Positions 9,244 through 17,590 of a DNA stretch of 64,000 nucleotides are shown piece after piece. The position numbers were made by a program, and so were the translations under genes. The stretch covers positions 124,001-188,000 of the forward strand of contig NZ_SMMA01000062.1 in NCBI RefSeq assembly GCF_009711345.1, given 5' to 3'. The DNA comes from Pseudovibrio flavus (lineage in GTDB: Bacteria; Pseudomonadota; Alphaproteobacteria; Rhizobiales; Stappiaceae). The notes beneath the pieces were generated by a model, which worked only from the letters and a program-made list of their open reading frames with translations, searched no databases and was not told where the DNA came from. Position 1 is the stretch's first letter. Each line of letters starts with the position of its first letter.

Positions 9244-10773
9244 ATGGCTCTTTCGCCAAAACTAGAGATCAGACAAAGCCAGCAACTGGTGATGACGCCT
9301 CAGTTGATGCAGGCCATCAAACTGTTGCAGCTCTCTAGTCTTGACCTTGTTTCCTATGTAGATCAGGAAATCGAGAGCAACCCGTTTCTTGAAAAGCTTG
9401 ACGGTGACGACAACGGCCTACCGGTAGATGGTGACCAGCAGAGTAATGAACCCGCTACTGCGCGGGAAGAAGCACAGGACGCCAACTGGATGGAAAGCCA
9501 GTTGGAGACAGACCCTTCCGCGATTTCCACGCGCATGGATGCTGATCTTTCCAATGTATTTCCCGATGATAATGGTGAGCAGCGGGTCGTAGACCCAACA
9601 CAAAGCAAAGCTGACAACTGGCAGACGCCGAGCATGGGCAACACGGCCCCATCAGGCGACTACAACTTGGAAGCATTTGTCGCCTCTCAGGTCTCTCTGG
9701 CTGACCACCTGTGGGAGCAGGTTACACTTGCAATCACCGAACCATCTGAACGGCTTGTAGCCCGCTTCCTGATCGATTGTCTGGATGAAGCCGGTTATCT
9801 TCGTATTGATGAAGATGAAATCAGCGAGCAGCTTGGCATCTCGCGAGAGAAGCTTGAAGACGTCATTGCCTCACTGCAAGGCTTGGAGCCAGCCGGCATC
9901 TTTGCCCGTAACTTGCAGGAATGTCTTATCATTCAGCTGAAGGATAAGAACCGCTTTGACCCTGCTATGGCCGCGCTGATTGATAACATCGAGCTGCTTG
10001 CCAAAAGAGACTTCGTACAGCTCAAGCGCCTTTGCGGTGTAGATGATGAAGATCTGCGCGACATGGTGGGCGAGATCAAAATGCTTGATCCAAAGCCCGG
10101 CGCCGCGTTTGGCAGCGAAATTGTTCAGCCTGTAGTGCCAGATGCAATCGTAAAACCAACGAGCAACGGTGGCTGGAGCGTTGAGCTAAATCCAGAAACG
10201 CTGCCCCGAGTGCTGGTGAATCAGACCTACTACTCCGAAATTTCAAAGGACAGTCGCAGCGAAGGTGATTTGGACTATTTCACCGACTGCTTGCAGACAG
10301 CTAACTGGCTAGCCAAGAGCCTGGACCAGCGTGCAAAGACGATCCTCAAGGTATCCAGCGAGATCGTTCGCCAGCAGGACCGCTTCCTGACCTATGGTGT
10401 GCAGCACCTCAAACCACTGAATCTCAAGTCCATTGCCGATGCCATTGGCATGCATGAGTCGACAGTGAGCCGTGTGACCTCGAACAAGTACATCTCGACG
10501 ACTCGCGGCATCTTCGAATTGAAGTATTTCTTCTCCTCCGCCATCGCGGCAACCGAGGGGGGCGACGCCCACTCTGCAGAGGCAGTTCGCTATAAAATTA
10601 AACAACTTATCGACGCGGAAACTGCAAAATCTGTCCTCTCGGATGACACGATTGTCAAAATTCTCAAGGCAGATGGTGTGGATATTGCCCGTCGAACTGT
10701 GGCTAAATATCGGGAATCTATGCGGATTCCATCTTCAGTTCAGCGCCGCAGAGACAAACAGCAAATGGCTTAA
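9244..10773 (+). CDS. rpoN: RNA polymerase sigma-54 factor RpoN
   Basis: A 509-residue alternative sigma factor for nitrogen, transport and other activator-dependent promoters (-24/-12 type). The N-terminal activator-response region is clear (LVMTPQLMQAIKLLQLS). An acidic region II follows at about 60-140, then the core-binding domain. The helix-turn-helix (IADAIGMHESTVSRVTSNKY) and the C-terminal RpoN box ARRTVAKYRE are intact. Start: ATG 9244 with AAGGA at 9227-9231; the ten extra upstream codons are not conserved. lptB-rpoN-hpf-ptsN is the classic proteobacterial order and ties RpoN to the nitrogen PTS protein below. Confidence 0.97.
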   Translation: MALSPKLEIRQSQQLVMTPQLMQAIKLLQLSSLDLVSYVDQEIESNPFLEKLDGDDNGLPVDGDQQSNEPATAREEAQDANWMESQLETDPSAISTRMDADLSNVFPDDNGEQRVVDPTQSKADNWQTPSMGNTAPSGDYNLEAFVASQVSLADHLWEQVTLAITEPSERLVARFLIDCLDEAGYLRIDEDEISEQLGISREKLEDVIASLQGLEPAGIFARNLQECLIIQLKDKNRFDPAMAALIDNIELLAKRDFVQLKRLCGVDDEDLRDMVGEIKMLDPKPGAAFGSEIVQPVVPDAIVKPTSNGGWSVELNPETLPRVLVNQTYYSEISKDSRSEGDLDYFTDCLQTANWLAKSLDQRAKTILKVSSEIVRQQDRFLTYGVQHLKPLNLKSIADAIGMHESTVSRVTSNKYISTTRGIFELKYFFSSAIAATEGGDAHSAEAVRYKIKQLIDAETAKSVLSDDTIVKILKADGVDIARRTVAKYRESMRIPSSVQRRRDKQQMA

Positions 10774-10820
10774 CCTGCTGTTATCACAATCATATATCAC
10801 AGAACTAACTACTAATATTT

Positions 10821-10857
10821 GAGAGCAATTGACTTTTCAAAGCTCTCTGACTATTTA
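10821..10857 (+). promoter_or_regulatory. Hairpin after rpoN overlapping a candidate hpf promoter
   Basis: GAGAGC (10821-10826) pairs with GCTCTC (10842-10847), with an inner TTGA/TCAA helix. The same bases supply a -35-like TTGACT (10829-10834), and 17 nt on, TATTTA (10852-10857). The site may act as rpoN terminator, hpf promoter, or both. The T tract expected of a strong terminator is missing. Confidence 0.4.
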
Positions 10858-11004
10858 CCGTCGCGTTTCAACAGGGACGGAATAATCACGAAAACAGTGG
10901 CGCTTTGTCCGTATGTGGTCCATTCTGTAGTTGCTGAAGGGCGTTCCATCGCTCAGATGGGGTCTCGCTCTAGGCATAGTTGAAACAAAAATAATGAGGT
11001 TCCC

Positions 11005-11589
11005 ATGACATTGCGAATTTCGGGAAGAAACGTGGACATTGGTGATGCAACCCGTAGCCACGTCGAGGACCGGATGGCAGAAGCGCTGGAAAAATATTAC
11101 GCCGGTGCCTACACAGGTCATGCGACACTCTCCAGAGAGGGGTCGGGCTTCCGGGCAGAATGTACACTCAATTTGAGTACAGGCGTTGTTTTACAGGCTT
11201 CCGGAGATAGTCAAGACCCACGACAGAGTTTCGACATCGCGATTGAGCGCATTGAAAAGCGCCTTCGTCGATACAATAGAAAGCTAAAGGCACATAACAA
11301 CGGTACAACAGCACGAGATGCGCTAGAAGCAACCTCTTACGTTCTGGCTGACCCTGAGTCCGAAGATGAAGTACCAGCAGACTACAACCCGATTGTTGTC
11401 GCTGAAACTTTGGCCAAGGTTAAAACCATGACCGTAGGCATGGCTGTGATGGAACTGGACTTGAGCGAGGCTCCAGTCATTATGTTCCGCAATGCGGGCA
11501 ACGGGGGCATGAATGTCGTGTTCCGCCGCCAGGACGGTAATATTGGGTGGATCGATCCAGTATTGGCCGAGGCAGGCAAGCCAAGCTAA
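11005..11589 (+). CDS. hpf: Ribosome hibernation-promoting factor HPF, long form
   Basis: A 194-residue long-form HPF. The N-terminal S30AE/RaiA domain (1 to about 105) starts MTLRISGRNVDIGDATRSHV and carries the basic patch IERIEKRLRRYNRKLKAH that sits in the mRNA/tRNA channel. A short linker leads to the C-terminal dimerisation domain (about 130-190, with VGMAVMELDLSEAPVIMFRN) used to build 100S ribosome dimers. AATGAGGT before the ATG is a good ribosome site. It lies between rpoN and ptsN as in most proteobacteria. Confidence 0.95.
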   Translation: MTLRISGRNVDIGDATRSHVEDRMAEALEKYYAGAYTGHATLSREGSGFRAECTLNLSTGVVLQASGDSQDPRQSFDIAIERIEKRLRRYNRKLKAHNNGTTARDALEATSYVLADPESEDEVPADYNPIVVAETLAKVKTMTVGMAVMELDLSEAPVIMFRNAGNGGMNVVFRRQDGNIGWIDPVLAEAGKPS

Positions 11590-11590
11590 T

Positions 11591-11644
11591 AAGCTATCGT
11601 GCTGCAGTAGCTTAGGAGTGTGCAAAGCCGGGAAACCGGCTTTG
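11591..11644 (+). other. Two tandem RNA hairpins in the hpf-ptsN spacer
   Basis: The first pairs AAGCTA with TAGCTT. The second is a perfect 9-bp stem, CAAAGCCGG (11623-11631) with CCGGCTTTG (11636-11644), capped by a GAAA tetraloop of the stable GNRA class. No T tract follows, so they are not terminators. They could stabilise or process the mRNA between the two genes. Confidence 0.55.
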
Positions 11645-11670
11645 TGCCTTTAGGAAAGTACGGATTAGGA

Positions 11671-12138
11671 ATGGAACTAATCGATCTTTTGAGCCCGGAG
11701 GCCATCCTCCCGAATTTGAAGGCGAGCAGTAAAAAGCAAGCCCTTCAGGAGTTGGCAGCCAGGGCGGCAACCATCTGCGGGCAAAACGAACGCGATATCT
11801 TCGACACCCTCCTTCAGCGTGAGCAGCTAGGCTCTACTGGTGTAGGCAATGGCATCGCAATTCCGCACGGCAAGATGTTGTCGCTTGAAGGGCTTTATGG
11901 CGTTTTTGCACGTCTGGACAAGCCAATCGAGTTTGACAGTCTGGATGACCAGCCGGTTGACCTTATTTTCCTGCTGCTCGCCCCTGAGGGAGCGGGTGCA
12001 GACCACTTGAAGGCGCTTGCTCGCGTTGCCCGTTTGCTCCGCGATAGCGAAGTCGCATCCAAGTTGCGCGCAACCAAAGACGCCGCTGCGATCTATTCTA
12101 TCCTAACGCAGCCTCAGGCCTCACCAACTGCGGCCTAA
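11671..12138 (+). CDS. ptsN: Nitrogen-regulatory phosphotransferase protein EIIA-Ntr (PtsN)
   Basis: A 155-residue PTS EIIA type-2 domain that accepts phosphate from NPr and signals nitrogen and potassium status rather than moving sugar. The phosphorylated His is His66 in GNGIAIPHGKM. The hydrophobic block PVDLIFLLLAPEGAGADHLK is also typical. Start: ATG 11671 begins the conserved MELIDLLSPEAIL; the frame is open to 11620, but that stretch is the hairpin region. Its likely partners HPr and HprK are encoded about 34 kb away in this window. A strong terminator ends the rpoN cluster. Confidence 0.95.
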   Translation: MELIDLLSPEAILPNLKASSKKQALQELAARAATICGQNERDIFDTLLQREQLGSTGVGNGIAIPHGKMLSLEGLYGVFARLDKPIEFDSLDDQPVDLIFLLLAPEGAGADHLKALARVARLLRDSEVASKLRATKDAAAIYSILTQPQASPTAA

Positions 12139-12161
12139 GCAGCTCGTTTCAAGAGAATTAC

Positions 12162-12197
12162 AAAAAAGCCCCCATTGTTCCCAATGGAGGCTTTTTT
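12162..12197. terminator. Bidirectional terminator between ptsN and the heat-shock operon
   Basis: A 10-position stem with one mismatch (GCCCCCATTG with CAATGGAGGC) has a TTCC loop. Six A on the left and six T on the right allow use from both strands. Confidence 0.9.
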
Positions 12198-12231
12198 CGT
12201 TGGTTCAGCATTTACTGTTATTCAGCGCGCT

Positions 12232-12495
12232 TTAGTGGACGCTTACCGGCTTTAGCTCATTGGCAATTGCGCTTGCCACTGCTGCTGCTCGCGTATCAGT
12301 TAGAATGATCGGAACGCCATCAGCTGATAGAAGCGCCCATTCTGGCAAATCGGCATCCTGCAAATCTGCATCTGGAAACAGGACGCGCAGATCGCTGCGG
12401 GAAATACGGCGCACATAGGCGACGTGGCCGACGCCCATAGTTTCAAAATTCTCTTTAGGGGTGACGTGCTCATGCACGAACCTGTTATCGCTCAT
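12232..12495 (-). CDS. DUF1150 family protein, downstream of hsp20
   Basis: An 87-residue protein of the alphaproteobacterial DUF1150 family, with no known activity. Family features seen are the central VAYVRRISRSDLRVLFPDA and LPEWALLSADGVPIILTD, with an Ala-rich C-terminal helix. No signal peptide or membrane segment is present. It starts 44 nt after hsp20 with GAGGAG before its ATG and shares its terminator, so it is probably the second gene of a heat-shock operon. Such pairing of DUF1150 with Hsp20 recurs in Rhizobiales, which suggests a role in protein quality control. That is inference. Confidence 0.85.
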   Translation of the reverse strand: MSDNRFVHEHVTPKENFETMGVGHVAYVRRISRSDLRVLFPDADLQDADLPEWALLSADGVPIILTDTRAAAVASAIANELKPVSVH

Positions 12496-12539
12496 AACCG
12501 GCTCCTCGTGTACTAACTACTCAATTCGAGGGGCTAGGA

Positions 12540-12968
12540 TTAGTCCCGGGAAGTAATCTCTATACGGCGCACAATGCGCTCTGGCTCAGGACGAGCAAGG
12601 TCAATGGATAGAAGACCGTCTTTCAAGTCCGCGCCCAAAATCTCAATACCTTCAGCCAGCACAAATGCGCGCTGGAACTGACGGGCAGCAATGCCCCTAT
12701 GCAGGTATTCTCGGGATTTGTCATCTTGCTGGCGACCACGGATAACGAGTTGGCTCTCTTCCACGGAAACGTCCAGCTGGTCACGGGTAAACCCTGCAAC
12801 AGCAAGGGTGATACGGATGGTATCTCCGTACTCGTTATGATCGCGGATGCGCTCGATGTTGTACGGCGGATAGCCGTCGTTGGCAGCTTTGCTCACGCGA
12901 TCCAAAACTCTTTCAATATCATCAAATCCCAGCATAAACGGGCTGGAAAAGGCCGATACACGCGTCAT
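12540..12968 (-). CDS. ibpA: Small heat-shock protein of the Hsp20/IbpA family
   Basis: A 142-residue ATP-independent chaperone that holds unfolding proteins. The alpha-crystallin domain spans about 35-130, with YNIERIRDHNEYGDTIRITL at the start and the loop IAARQFQRAFVLAEGIEI. An N-terminal FSSPFMLGFDDIERVLDRV segment is typical of rhizobial IbpA. Start: ATG 12968 with AGGA 8 nt upstream; a TTG two codons earlier is less likely. The 5' leader carries a ROSE-like thermometer and a sigma-32 promoter (separate entries), so control is both transcriptional and translational. A DUF1150 gene follows. Confidence 0.95.
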   Translation of the reverse strand: MTRVSAFSSPFMLGFDDIERVLDRVSKAANDGYPPYNIERIRDHNEYGDTIRITLAVAGFTRDQLDVSVEESQLVIRGRQQDDKSREYLHRGIAARQFQRAFVLAEGIEILGADLKDGLLSIDLARPEPERIVRRIEITSRD

Positions 12969-12975
12969 TGTCAAA

Positions 12976-13041
12976 GTCCTTTCTTAAGCGACCTTGGACC
13001 AGACCCTTCATAAGGCATCTGGAACGCAGGCTCTTGCCTGC
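12976..13041 (-). promoter_or_regulatory. ROSE-type RNA thermometer in the hsp20 leader
   Basis: On the minus strand three hairpins precede the start codon. First, GCAGGC-AAGA-GCCTGC (13041-13026). Second, CCAGA...TCTGG with inner CCTT/AAGG (13022-12999). Third, GTC[G]CTT pairs with AAGGAC around an AAGA loop (12992-12976), which buries the Shine-Dalgarno AAGGA and leaves one bulged G at 12989. The third contains TCGCT, matching the UYGCU motif that defines ROSE elements of rhizobial small heat-shock genes. Heating should melt this weak hairpin and free the ribosome site. Confidence 0.75.
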
Positions 13042-13053
13042 CTTAACACGAGG

Positions 13054-13083
13054 AATATGGCGATTCAAAGAAGATGTTTCAAG
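13054..13083 (-). promoter_or_regulatory. Sigma-32 (RpoH) heat-shock promoter of hsp20
   Basis: On the minus strand CTTGAAA (13083-13077) is separated by 16 nt from CCATATT (13060-13054). This is close to the RpoH consensus in both boxes and spacing. Transcription would begin near 13047, giving an RNA leader of about 80 nt that starts just before the first thermometer hairpin. Confidence 0.75.
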
Positions 13084-13156
13084 TTGCGGCCAATACATCC
13101 TTTTGGCCATTCGCGCCGCGAATGTAGGCGCAGGGCACACCTTTACCTCAAAAAGT

Positions 13157-13186
13157 AAAGGGGCGGCCCTTTGACCGCCCCTTTTG
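13157..13186. terminator. Terminator after ugpC, between it and the hsp20 promoter
   Basis: A perfect 10-bp stem (AAAGGGGCGG with CCGCCCCTTT) with an 8-nt loop. The minus-strand tail is ACTTTTTG. It closes the ugp operon. Confidence 0.85.
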
Positions 13187-13189
13187 TAT

Positions 13190-14293
13190 TTAAGCTGGCT
13201 GAAGTGCGGAAATCTCTTCTTCCCGCTTGCCGGTCTGTCTGTTGAAGAGGTGGATCTTTTCCTGCTTTGCTGCAATGGAAAGAACCTGACCAATATCGTA
13301 GTGCTGCTTTCCGGCTGCACGCAGGATAACTTCCTGCCCGCCTTCACCCAAGGTACCGTGGATGTAGCTTTCCGCTCCAACAGGCTCTACGCCGGTTACA
13401 ACAACCTTGGCAGCAAGACCGGCACCAAGTGGCGCGCCGTCGCCAAGAATCTCCAGATCCTCAGGACGAAGACCAACGATGAACTCGGATGCATCACTGC
13501 GGATGTCAAAGTTTACACCGTCGCCCTGCTCAGGCTCCCAGCCCAGTGCTGTCTTCTTCATCGGGATCAAGTTCATAGCCGGAGAACCGATGAAGCTAGC
13601 AACGAACGTAGATGCCGGCTTTTCGTAGACCTCCATAGGAGAGCCAATCTGCTCTACCTGACCTTTGTTAAGCACGACGAGGCGATCTGCCAGTGTCATC
13701 GCTTCCAGCTGATCGTGGGTCACATAGATGCTTGTGGTCTTCAAATCGCGCTGGAGCTTTTTGATTTCCATGCGCATCTGTACGCGCAGCTTGGCATCAA
13801 GGTTGGACAGAGGCTCATCGAACAAGAACGCAGACGGTTCACGAACAATCGCTCGGCCCATCGCAACACGCTGGCGCTGACCACCAGAGAGCTGGCGCGG
13901 TTTACGGTCGAGGTACTCACCGATTTCGAGGATCTCTGCAGCCTTGCGAACGCGCTGATCGATCTCGCTTTTCGCGATGCCGCGGTTCTTCAAACCATAA
14001 GCAAGGTTGTTGTAGACAGACATATGCGGATAGAGCGCATAGTTCTGGAACACCATTGCGATATCGCGATCAGCGGGCTCGACCTTGTTGACCAAGCGGT
14101 CACCAATCAGGATTTCACCAGAGCTGATGTCTTCAAGGCCCGCCACCATGCGCAGCAAAGTGGATTTACCGCAGCCGGACGGACCGACGAGAACGATGAA
14201 CTCGCCATCTTCGATATCGATGGAAATGCCTTTAACAGCTTCGACATTCCCAGCGTAAATCTTACGGACAGTGTTGAGAGTAATACTTGCCAT
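13190..14293 (-). CDS. ugpC: sn-glycerol-3-phosphate ABC transporter ATP-binding protein UgpC
   Basis: A 367-residue ATPase of the MalK/UgpC class. Walker [10 protein letters not shown] is at 37-45. The signature [19 protein letters not shown] and Walker [16 protein letters not shown] follow, with the H-loop VTHDQ. The C-terminal third is the OB-fold/TOBE regulatory domain (GLRPEDLEI). It is last in the order ugpB-ugpA-ugpE-ugpC, 7 nt after ugpE. MalK-class ATPases can serve several sugar transporters, so substrate identity rests on UgpB and the operon. Confidence 0.92.
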   Translation of the reverse strand: MASITLNTVRKIYAGNVEAVKGISIDIEDGEFIVLVGPSGCGKSTLLRMVAGLEDISSGEILIGDRLVNKVEPADRDIAMVFQNYALYPHMSVYNNLAYGLKNRGIAKSEIDQRVRKAAEILEIGEYLDRKPRQLSGGQRQRVAMGRAIVREPSAFLFDEPLSNLDAKLRVQMRMEIKKLQRDLKTTSIYVTHDQLEAMTLADRLVVLNKGQVEQIGSPMEVYEKPASTFVASFIGSPAMNLIPMKKTALGWEPEQGDGVNFDIRSDASEFIVGLRPEDLEILGDGAPLGAGLAAKVVVTGVEPVGAESYIHGTLGEGGQEVILRAAGKQHYDIGQVLSIAAKQEKIHLFNRQTGKREEEISALQPA

Positions 14294-14300
14294 TTTTAAC

Positions 14301-15143
14301 TCATTTCTCGCTCTCGACGAGGCCCTTCACGAACCAGGATTGGAAGATCACAACAATGACGACAGGTGGCAGCATTGCCAGCACTGCAAGTGCCATCGCC
14401 TGATTGGTTTCCGGAATTTGGGCACCAACCCACACCGCAAGAATCTGCTTCATGCCGCGTACCAGCGTGAAGAAGGTTTCATCGGTTGTGATGAGTGTTG
14501 GCCATAGATACTGGTTCCAACCATAAACAAACATAATGATGAAGATCGCAGCGATCATGGTCTTGGAAAGCGGGACCAGAATGTCGATGAAGAACTTCAC
14601 CGGACCTGCACCGTCAATACGGGCTGCTTCTACCAGTTCATCCGGAACGGATTTGAAGAACTGACGGAAGTAGAATGTACCGGTTGCAGATGCGATCAAC
14701 GGGATGATGAGGCCGCTGTAGGAGTTCATCATGCCTAGACCCTGAACAATTTCGTAGGATGGCAGGATGCGCACTTCCAAAGGCAGCAGCAAGGTGGTGA
14801 AGATCACCCAGAAGAAGAACACCCCAAAGCGGAAGCGGAAGTAGACAATTGCATAGGCCGCGAGCATCGAGATTACGATCTTGCCGATTGCAAAGCCGAA
14901 TCCGAGGATCATGGAGTTGTACAGCATTGTCAGGCCGGTCACGCTCTTGGTGAAGCCGCTGGCCTCTGTGAGGACTGTCTTATAGGTGTCAGTGAAGTGC
15001 CCGCCCCAAGTCATTTGCAAGCCGTCTTTGTAAACGGACATTGCGTCATGCGTGGATGTCATGAAGGCCAGAGTAACTGGCACCAACATGAACAAAGCAC
15101 CGAGGATCAGGACAGCGTGGTCGAGTAGCTGAACTTTTTTCAT
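14301..15143 (-). CDS. ugpE: sn-glycerol-3-phosphate ABC transporter permease UgpE
   Basis: A 280-residue inner-membrane permease of the MalG type with six predicted helices. The cytoplasmic EAA loop that docks on the ATPase is intact ([20 protein letters not shown]), as is the later [12 protein letters not shown] block typical of UgpE. It is 12 nt after ugpA. The short hydrophilic N-terminus [20 protein letters not shown] is as in the family. Confidence 0.92.
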   Translation of the reverse strand: MKKVQLLDHAVLILGALFMLVPVTLAFMTSTHDAMSVYKDGLQMTWGGHFTDTYKTVLTEASGFTKSVTGLTMLYNSMILGFGFAIGKIVISMLAAYAIVYFRFRFGVFFFWVIFTTLLLPLEVRILPSYEIVQGLGMMNSYSGLIIPLIASATGTFYFRQFFKSVPDELVEAARIDGAGPVKFFIDILVPLSKTMIAAIFIIMFVYGWNQYLWPTLITTDETFFTLVRGMKQILAVWVGAQIPETNQAMALAVLAMLPPVVIVVIFQSWFVKGLVESEK

Positions 15144-15155
15144 GCTGTCTTCTCC

Positions 15156-16037
15156 TTAATTATAGTGGACCCGGCGCTCGATCATGCGGAACTGGAACAC
15201 AGTTAGCAGGAAGACGAGAACCATGAGGATGACAGACTGAGCAGACGAACCACCAAGGTCGTTACCGCGGAAGCCATCAACGAACACTTTGTAAACGAGC
15301 GTAATCGGGTTGTTGCCCGGCTCACCCTTCACGACGAGATCAACGATACCGAATGTATCGAACAGCGCGTAGGTGATGTTGATGATCAGCAGGAAGAAGC
15401 CTGTTGGTGCCAGCAGCGGGAAAGTAACAGTCCAGAAACGACGCGTACCAGAGCGACAGTCAATGGCAGCAGCCTCCTGAACGGACTTCGGCACACTCTG
15501 CAAGCCTGAGAGGAAGAAGATGAAGTTCACCGGTATCTGTTTCCAGACTGCGGTAATCACCATCACAAAAGCCGTATCGAAAGGCGTTACGCCCACCTGC
15601 AAATTCCAGCCCAACGAACGGGCTAGCTCAGTCAGCGGACCGATGTGTTGATCGAAGAGCATCACGCCAAGAAGACCTGCTACCGGCGGAGCAATTGCGT
15701 AGACCCACATCAACAGCGTGCGGTAGGAACCTGCGCCGCGAATAACTTTATCCGCCTTCACCGCAAGCAAAAGCGCGATTGAAAGGGAAAAGAATGCCAC
15801 GAGCACAGTGAAGATCAAAGTGAACCGCGCCGTACGGGCATATTGAGAGTTGGTTAAAGTGTCTTTGAAGTTCTCTAGGCCCACGAAGGTCGATCCGAAA
15901 CCGAACGGATCTTCCAGATAGAAGGAAGCGCGAACCGCCTCAACAGCTGGCCAGAGAAAGAAGACGGCCACAATAGCTAGCTGCGGTAACAGCAGCGCAT
16001 ATGGCAGAATAGGATTTGAATATTGAACACGTTTCAT
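15156..16037 (-). CDS. ugpA: sn-glycerol-3-phosphate ABC transporter permease UgpA, with an unusual EAA loop
   Basis: A 293-residue MalF-type permease with six helices. It matches UgpA along its length: FYLEDPFGFGSTFVGLENF near the first periplasmic loop, and TYALFDTFGIVDLVVKGEPG and the ending RMIERRVHYN later. The EAA loop reads EAAAIDCRSGTRRFW. The family normally has Asp-Gly-Ala where this protein has Asp-Cys-Arg, so the invariant Gly has become Cys (codon TGT, one base from GGT). The length of the loop is unchanged. Whether coupling to UgpC suffers is not knowable from sequence. A 134-nt spacer with a hairpin separates it from ugpB. Confidence 0.9.
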   Translation of the reverse strand: MKRVQYSNPILPYALLLPQLAIVAVFFLWPAVEAVRASFYLEDPFGFGSTFVGLENFKDTLTNSQYARTARFTLIFTVLVAFFSLSIALLLAVKADKVIRGAGSYRTLLMWVYAIAPPVAGLLGVMLFDQHIGPLTELARSLGWNLQVGVTPFDTAFVMVITAVWKQIPVNFIFFLSGLQSVPKSVQEAAAIDCRSGTRRFWTVTFPLLAPTGFFLLIINITYALFDTFGIVDLVVKGEPGNNPITLVYKVFVDGFRGNDLGGSSAQSVILMVLVFLLTVFQFRMIERRVHYN

Positions 16038-16112
16038 CAGCTAAGCCCAGTCGTCTGTGCGACCTTTTCTGAATAGATGACCTTAGGTGAGAAACCGGAG
16101 CCATCATGACAG

Positions 16113-16149
16113 AGAACCGGAGGCATGCATAAAACACACCACCGGTTCT
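16113..16149 (-). other. Hairpin in the ugpB-ugpA spacer
   Basis: AGAACCGG (16113-16120) pairs with CCGGTTCT (16142-16149) in an 8-bp stem. There is no T tract. Such stems after binding-protein genes usually protect the upstream mRNA and let ugpB be made in excess over the permeases. Confidence 0.55.
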
Positions 16150-16171
16150 TTCAGGATTTCAAGGCGTTAGG

Positions 16172-17479
16172 TTAGCCTGCAGTCTTTGCAAAGCGACCGA
16201 GAAGCTTGTTGCCTTCTTCTTCGATTGCTTTGAATGCGTCTTCAACGGTTGTTTCACCGGAGAAGATGCGGCCGTATTCACGGTTCATCACGTCACGGAT
16301 CTGAACGTAGAAGCCCATGCGGTAACCCTTGGTCCAGTCGCCGCCTGGCTGGTTGAGCTGCTGGATGCCAGTTTCAGCTGCTGGGAAGCGGTCGTAGTGA
16401 CCGTCTTTCTTAGCCAGTTCGTAAGCAGCGTTAGTGATCGGCACATAACCGGTCTTCTGGTGCCACTCGTACTGAACTTCAGCAGAAGTCAGGTAACCGT
16501 AGAAGTCAGCCACACAGTCGTTTTCTGCTTTTGGCTTACCAGCCATTGCGAACAGCGCAGCGCCACCGATGAAGGTGCCGGAGCCCTGCTCAGCAACAGA
16601 GTTCCAGTAAGGCAGGAAGGTGGAGGAGAACTTGAACTCAGCAGACTTCATCAGACCACCGAAGGAACCGGAAGAACCGAGCCACATTGCGACTTTGCCT
16701 TCCTGGAATGGTGTCTGGTTGTCACCCCAGCCGGTGCCATAGTAGCCGAACAGACCGCCATCAAGCCACTCTTTTACCTTTGCAAAGTGTGCTTTGATCG
16801 CTTCGTTGTTTACGAGGATCTCGGTGCCCTTTGCGCCTTCGTAACCGTTGTTGTTGGTTGCGAACTGCAGGTTATGACGAGACATGAAGTTCTCGGTGAA
16901 GATCCATGGCAGGTGAGACTGGGAGAGCGGTACGTAACCTGCTTCTTTCAGCTTTGGAGCGATAACTTCAAAGTCTTCCCATGTCTTTGGTGCTTCAACG
17001 CCAGCCTTCGCAAGAGCCTCTTCGTTGTAGTAGAGGATCGGGGTGGAGGAGTTGAACGGCATGCCGATCATCTTACCAGCGGTGTCAGCATAGAAGTAAC
17101 GTACACCAGCGATGTAGTCTTCCATGTTGAACTCTTTACCAGCGTCTTCAAGTAGGTCCTGTGCAGGAACAACAGCACCCTTAGCGCCGATGATGGTTGC
17201 AGCACCAGCATCGAATACCTGAATTACGTTTGGCTGTTCACCAGCGCGGAACGCTGCGATACCAGAGGTCAGAGTTTCCTCATAGGTGCCTTTATAGACA
17301 GGGGTAAGGTTACATGCGTTCTGGGTTTCGTTGTAACCAGCCGCGATCTCGTTAACGACCTCTCCCAGAGTACCGCCCATTGCGTGCCACCAAGAGATCT
17401 CGGTTGCAGCGAAGGACGCGGTGGATGCGGTTGTCATAGCAGTAAAGGCGAGCAGGCGCGCAGCACTACGGTAATTCAT
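16172..17479 (-). CDS. ugpB: sn-glycerol-3-phosphate-binding periplasmic protein UgpB
   Basis: A 435-residue solute-binding protein with a cleavable signal (hydrophobic core through TASFAA, cleavage near 24-25). Mature features match E. coli UgpB: ISWWHAMGGTLGEVVNEIA, YKGTYEETLTSGIAAFRAG, then PFNSSTPILYYNEEALAKAG and EWHQKTGYVPIT. These surround the ligand cleft for glycerol-3-phosphate and its diesters. It is first in the operon and preceded by a candidate Pho box, consistent with phosphate-starvation control. A hairpin follows. UgpB-like proteins are easily confused with other group 1 sugar binders, but the match here is strong. Confidence 0.93.
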   Translation of the reverse strand: MNYRSAARLLAFTAMTTASTASFAATEISWWHAMGGTLGEVVNEIAAGYNETQNACNLTPVYKGTYEETLTSGIAAFRAGEQPNVIQVFDAGAATIIGAKGAVVPAQDLLEDAGKEFNMEDYIAGVRYFYADTAGKMIGMPFNSSTPILYYNEEALAKAGVEAPKTWEDFEVIAPKLKEAGYVPLSQSHLPWIFTENFMSRHNLQFATNNNGYEGAKGTEILVNNEAIKAHFAKVKEWLDGGLFGYYGTGWGDNQTPFQEGKVAMWLGSSGSFGGLMKSAEFKFSSTFLPYWNSVAEQGSGTFIGGAALFAMAGKPKAENDCVADFYGYLTSAEVQYEWHQKTGYVPITNAAYELAKKDGHYDRFPAAETGIQQLNQPGGDWTKGYRMGFYVQIRDVMNREYGRIFSGETTVEDAFKAIEEEGNKLLGRFAKTAG

Positions 17480-17547
17480 ATTTTAACGTCTCCTGTTCGG
17501 GAGAAAATAAATTCAGACCAATTGCGAGAAAGTCCCGGCAATACCTC

Positions 17548-17563
17548 AACCGGTAGAACCGGT
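17548..17563. repeat. Direct repeat AACCGGT-AG-AACCGGT in the ugpB leader
   Basis: Two copies of the near-palindrome AACCGGT lie 9 nt apart, about 70-85 nt upstream of the ugpB start. The same GAACCGG core recurs in the ugpB-ugpA spacer. It may be a regulator site or RNA structure. Confidence 0.5.
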
Positions 17564-17590
17564 CCTCCCAAAGAGATATTCCCTAGAAAA

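Noticed and set aside
13184-14299. A 371-codon plus-strand open frame opposite ugpC
   Set aside because: It is the antisense shadow of a clear ABC ATPase; its translation shows no family motif and follows the codon structure of ugpC.
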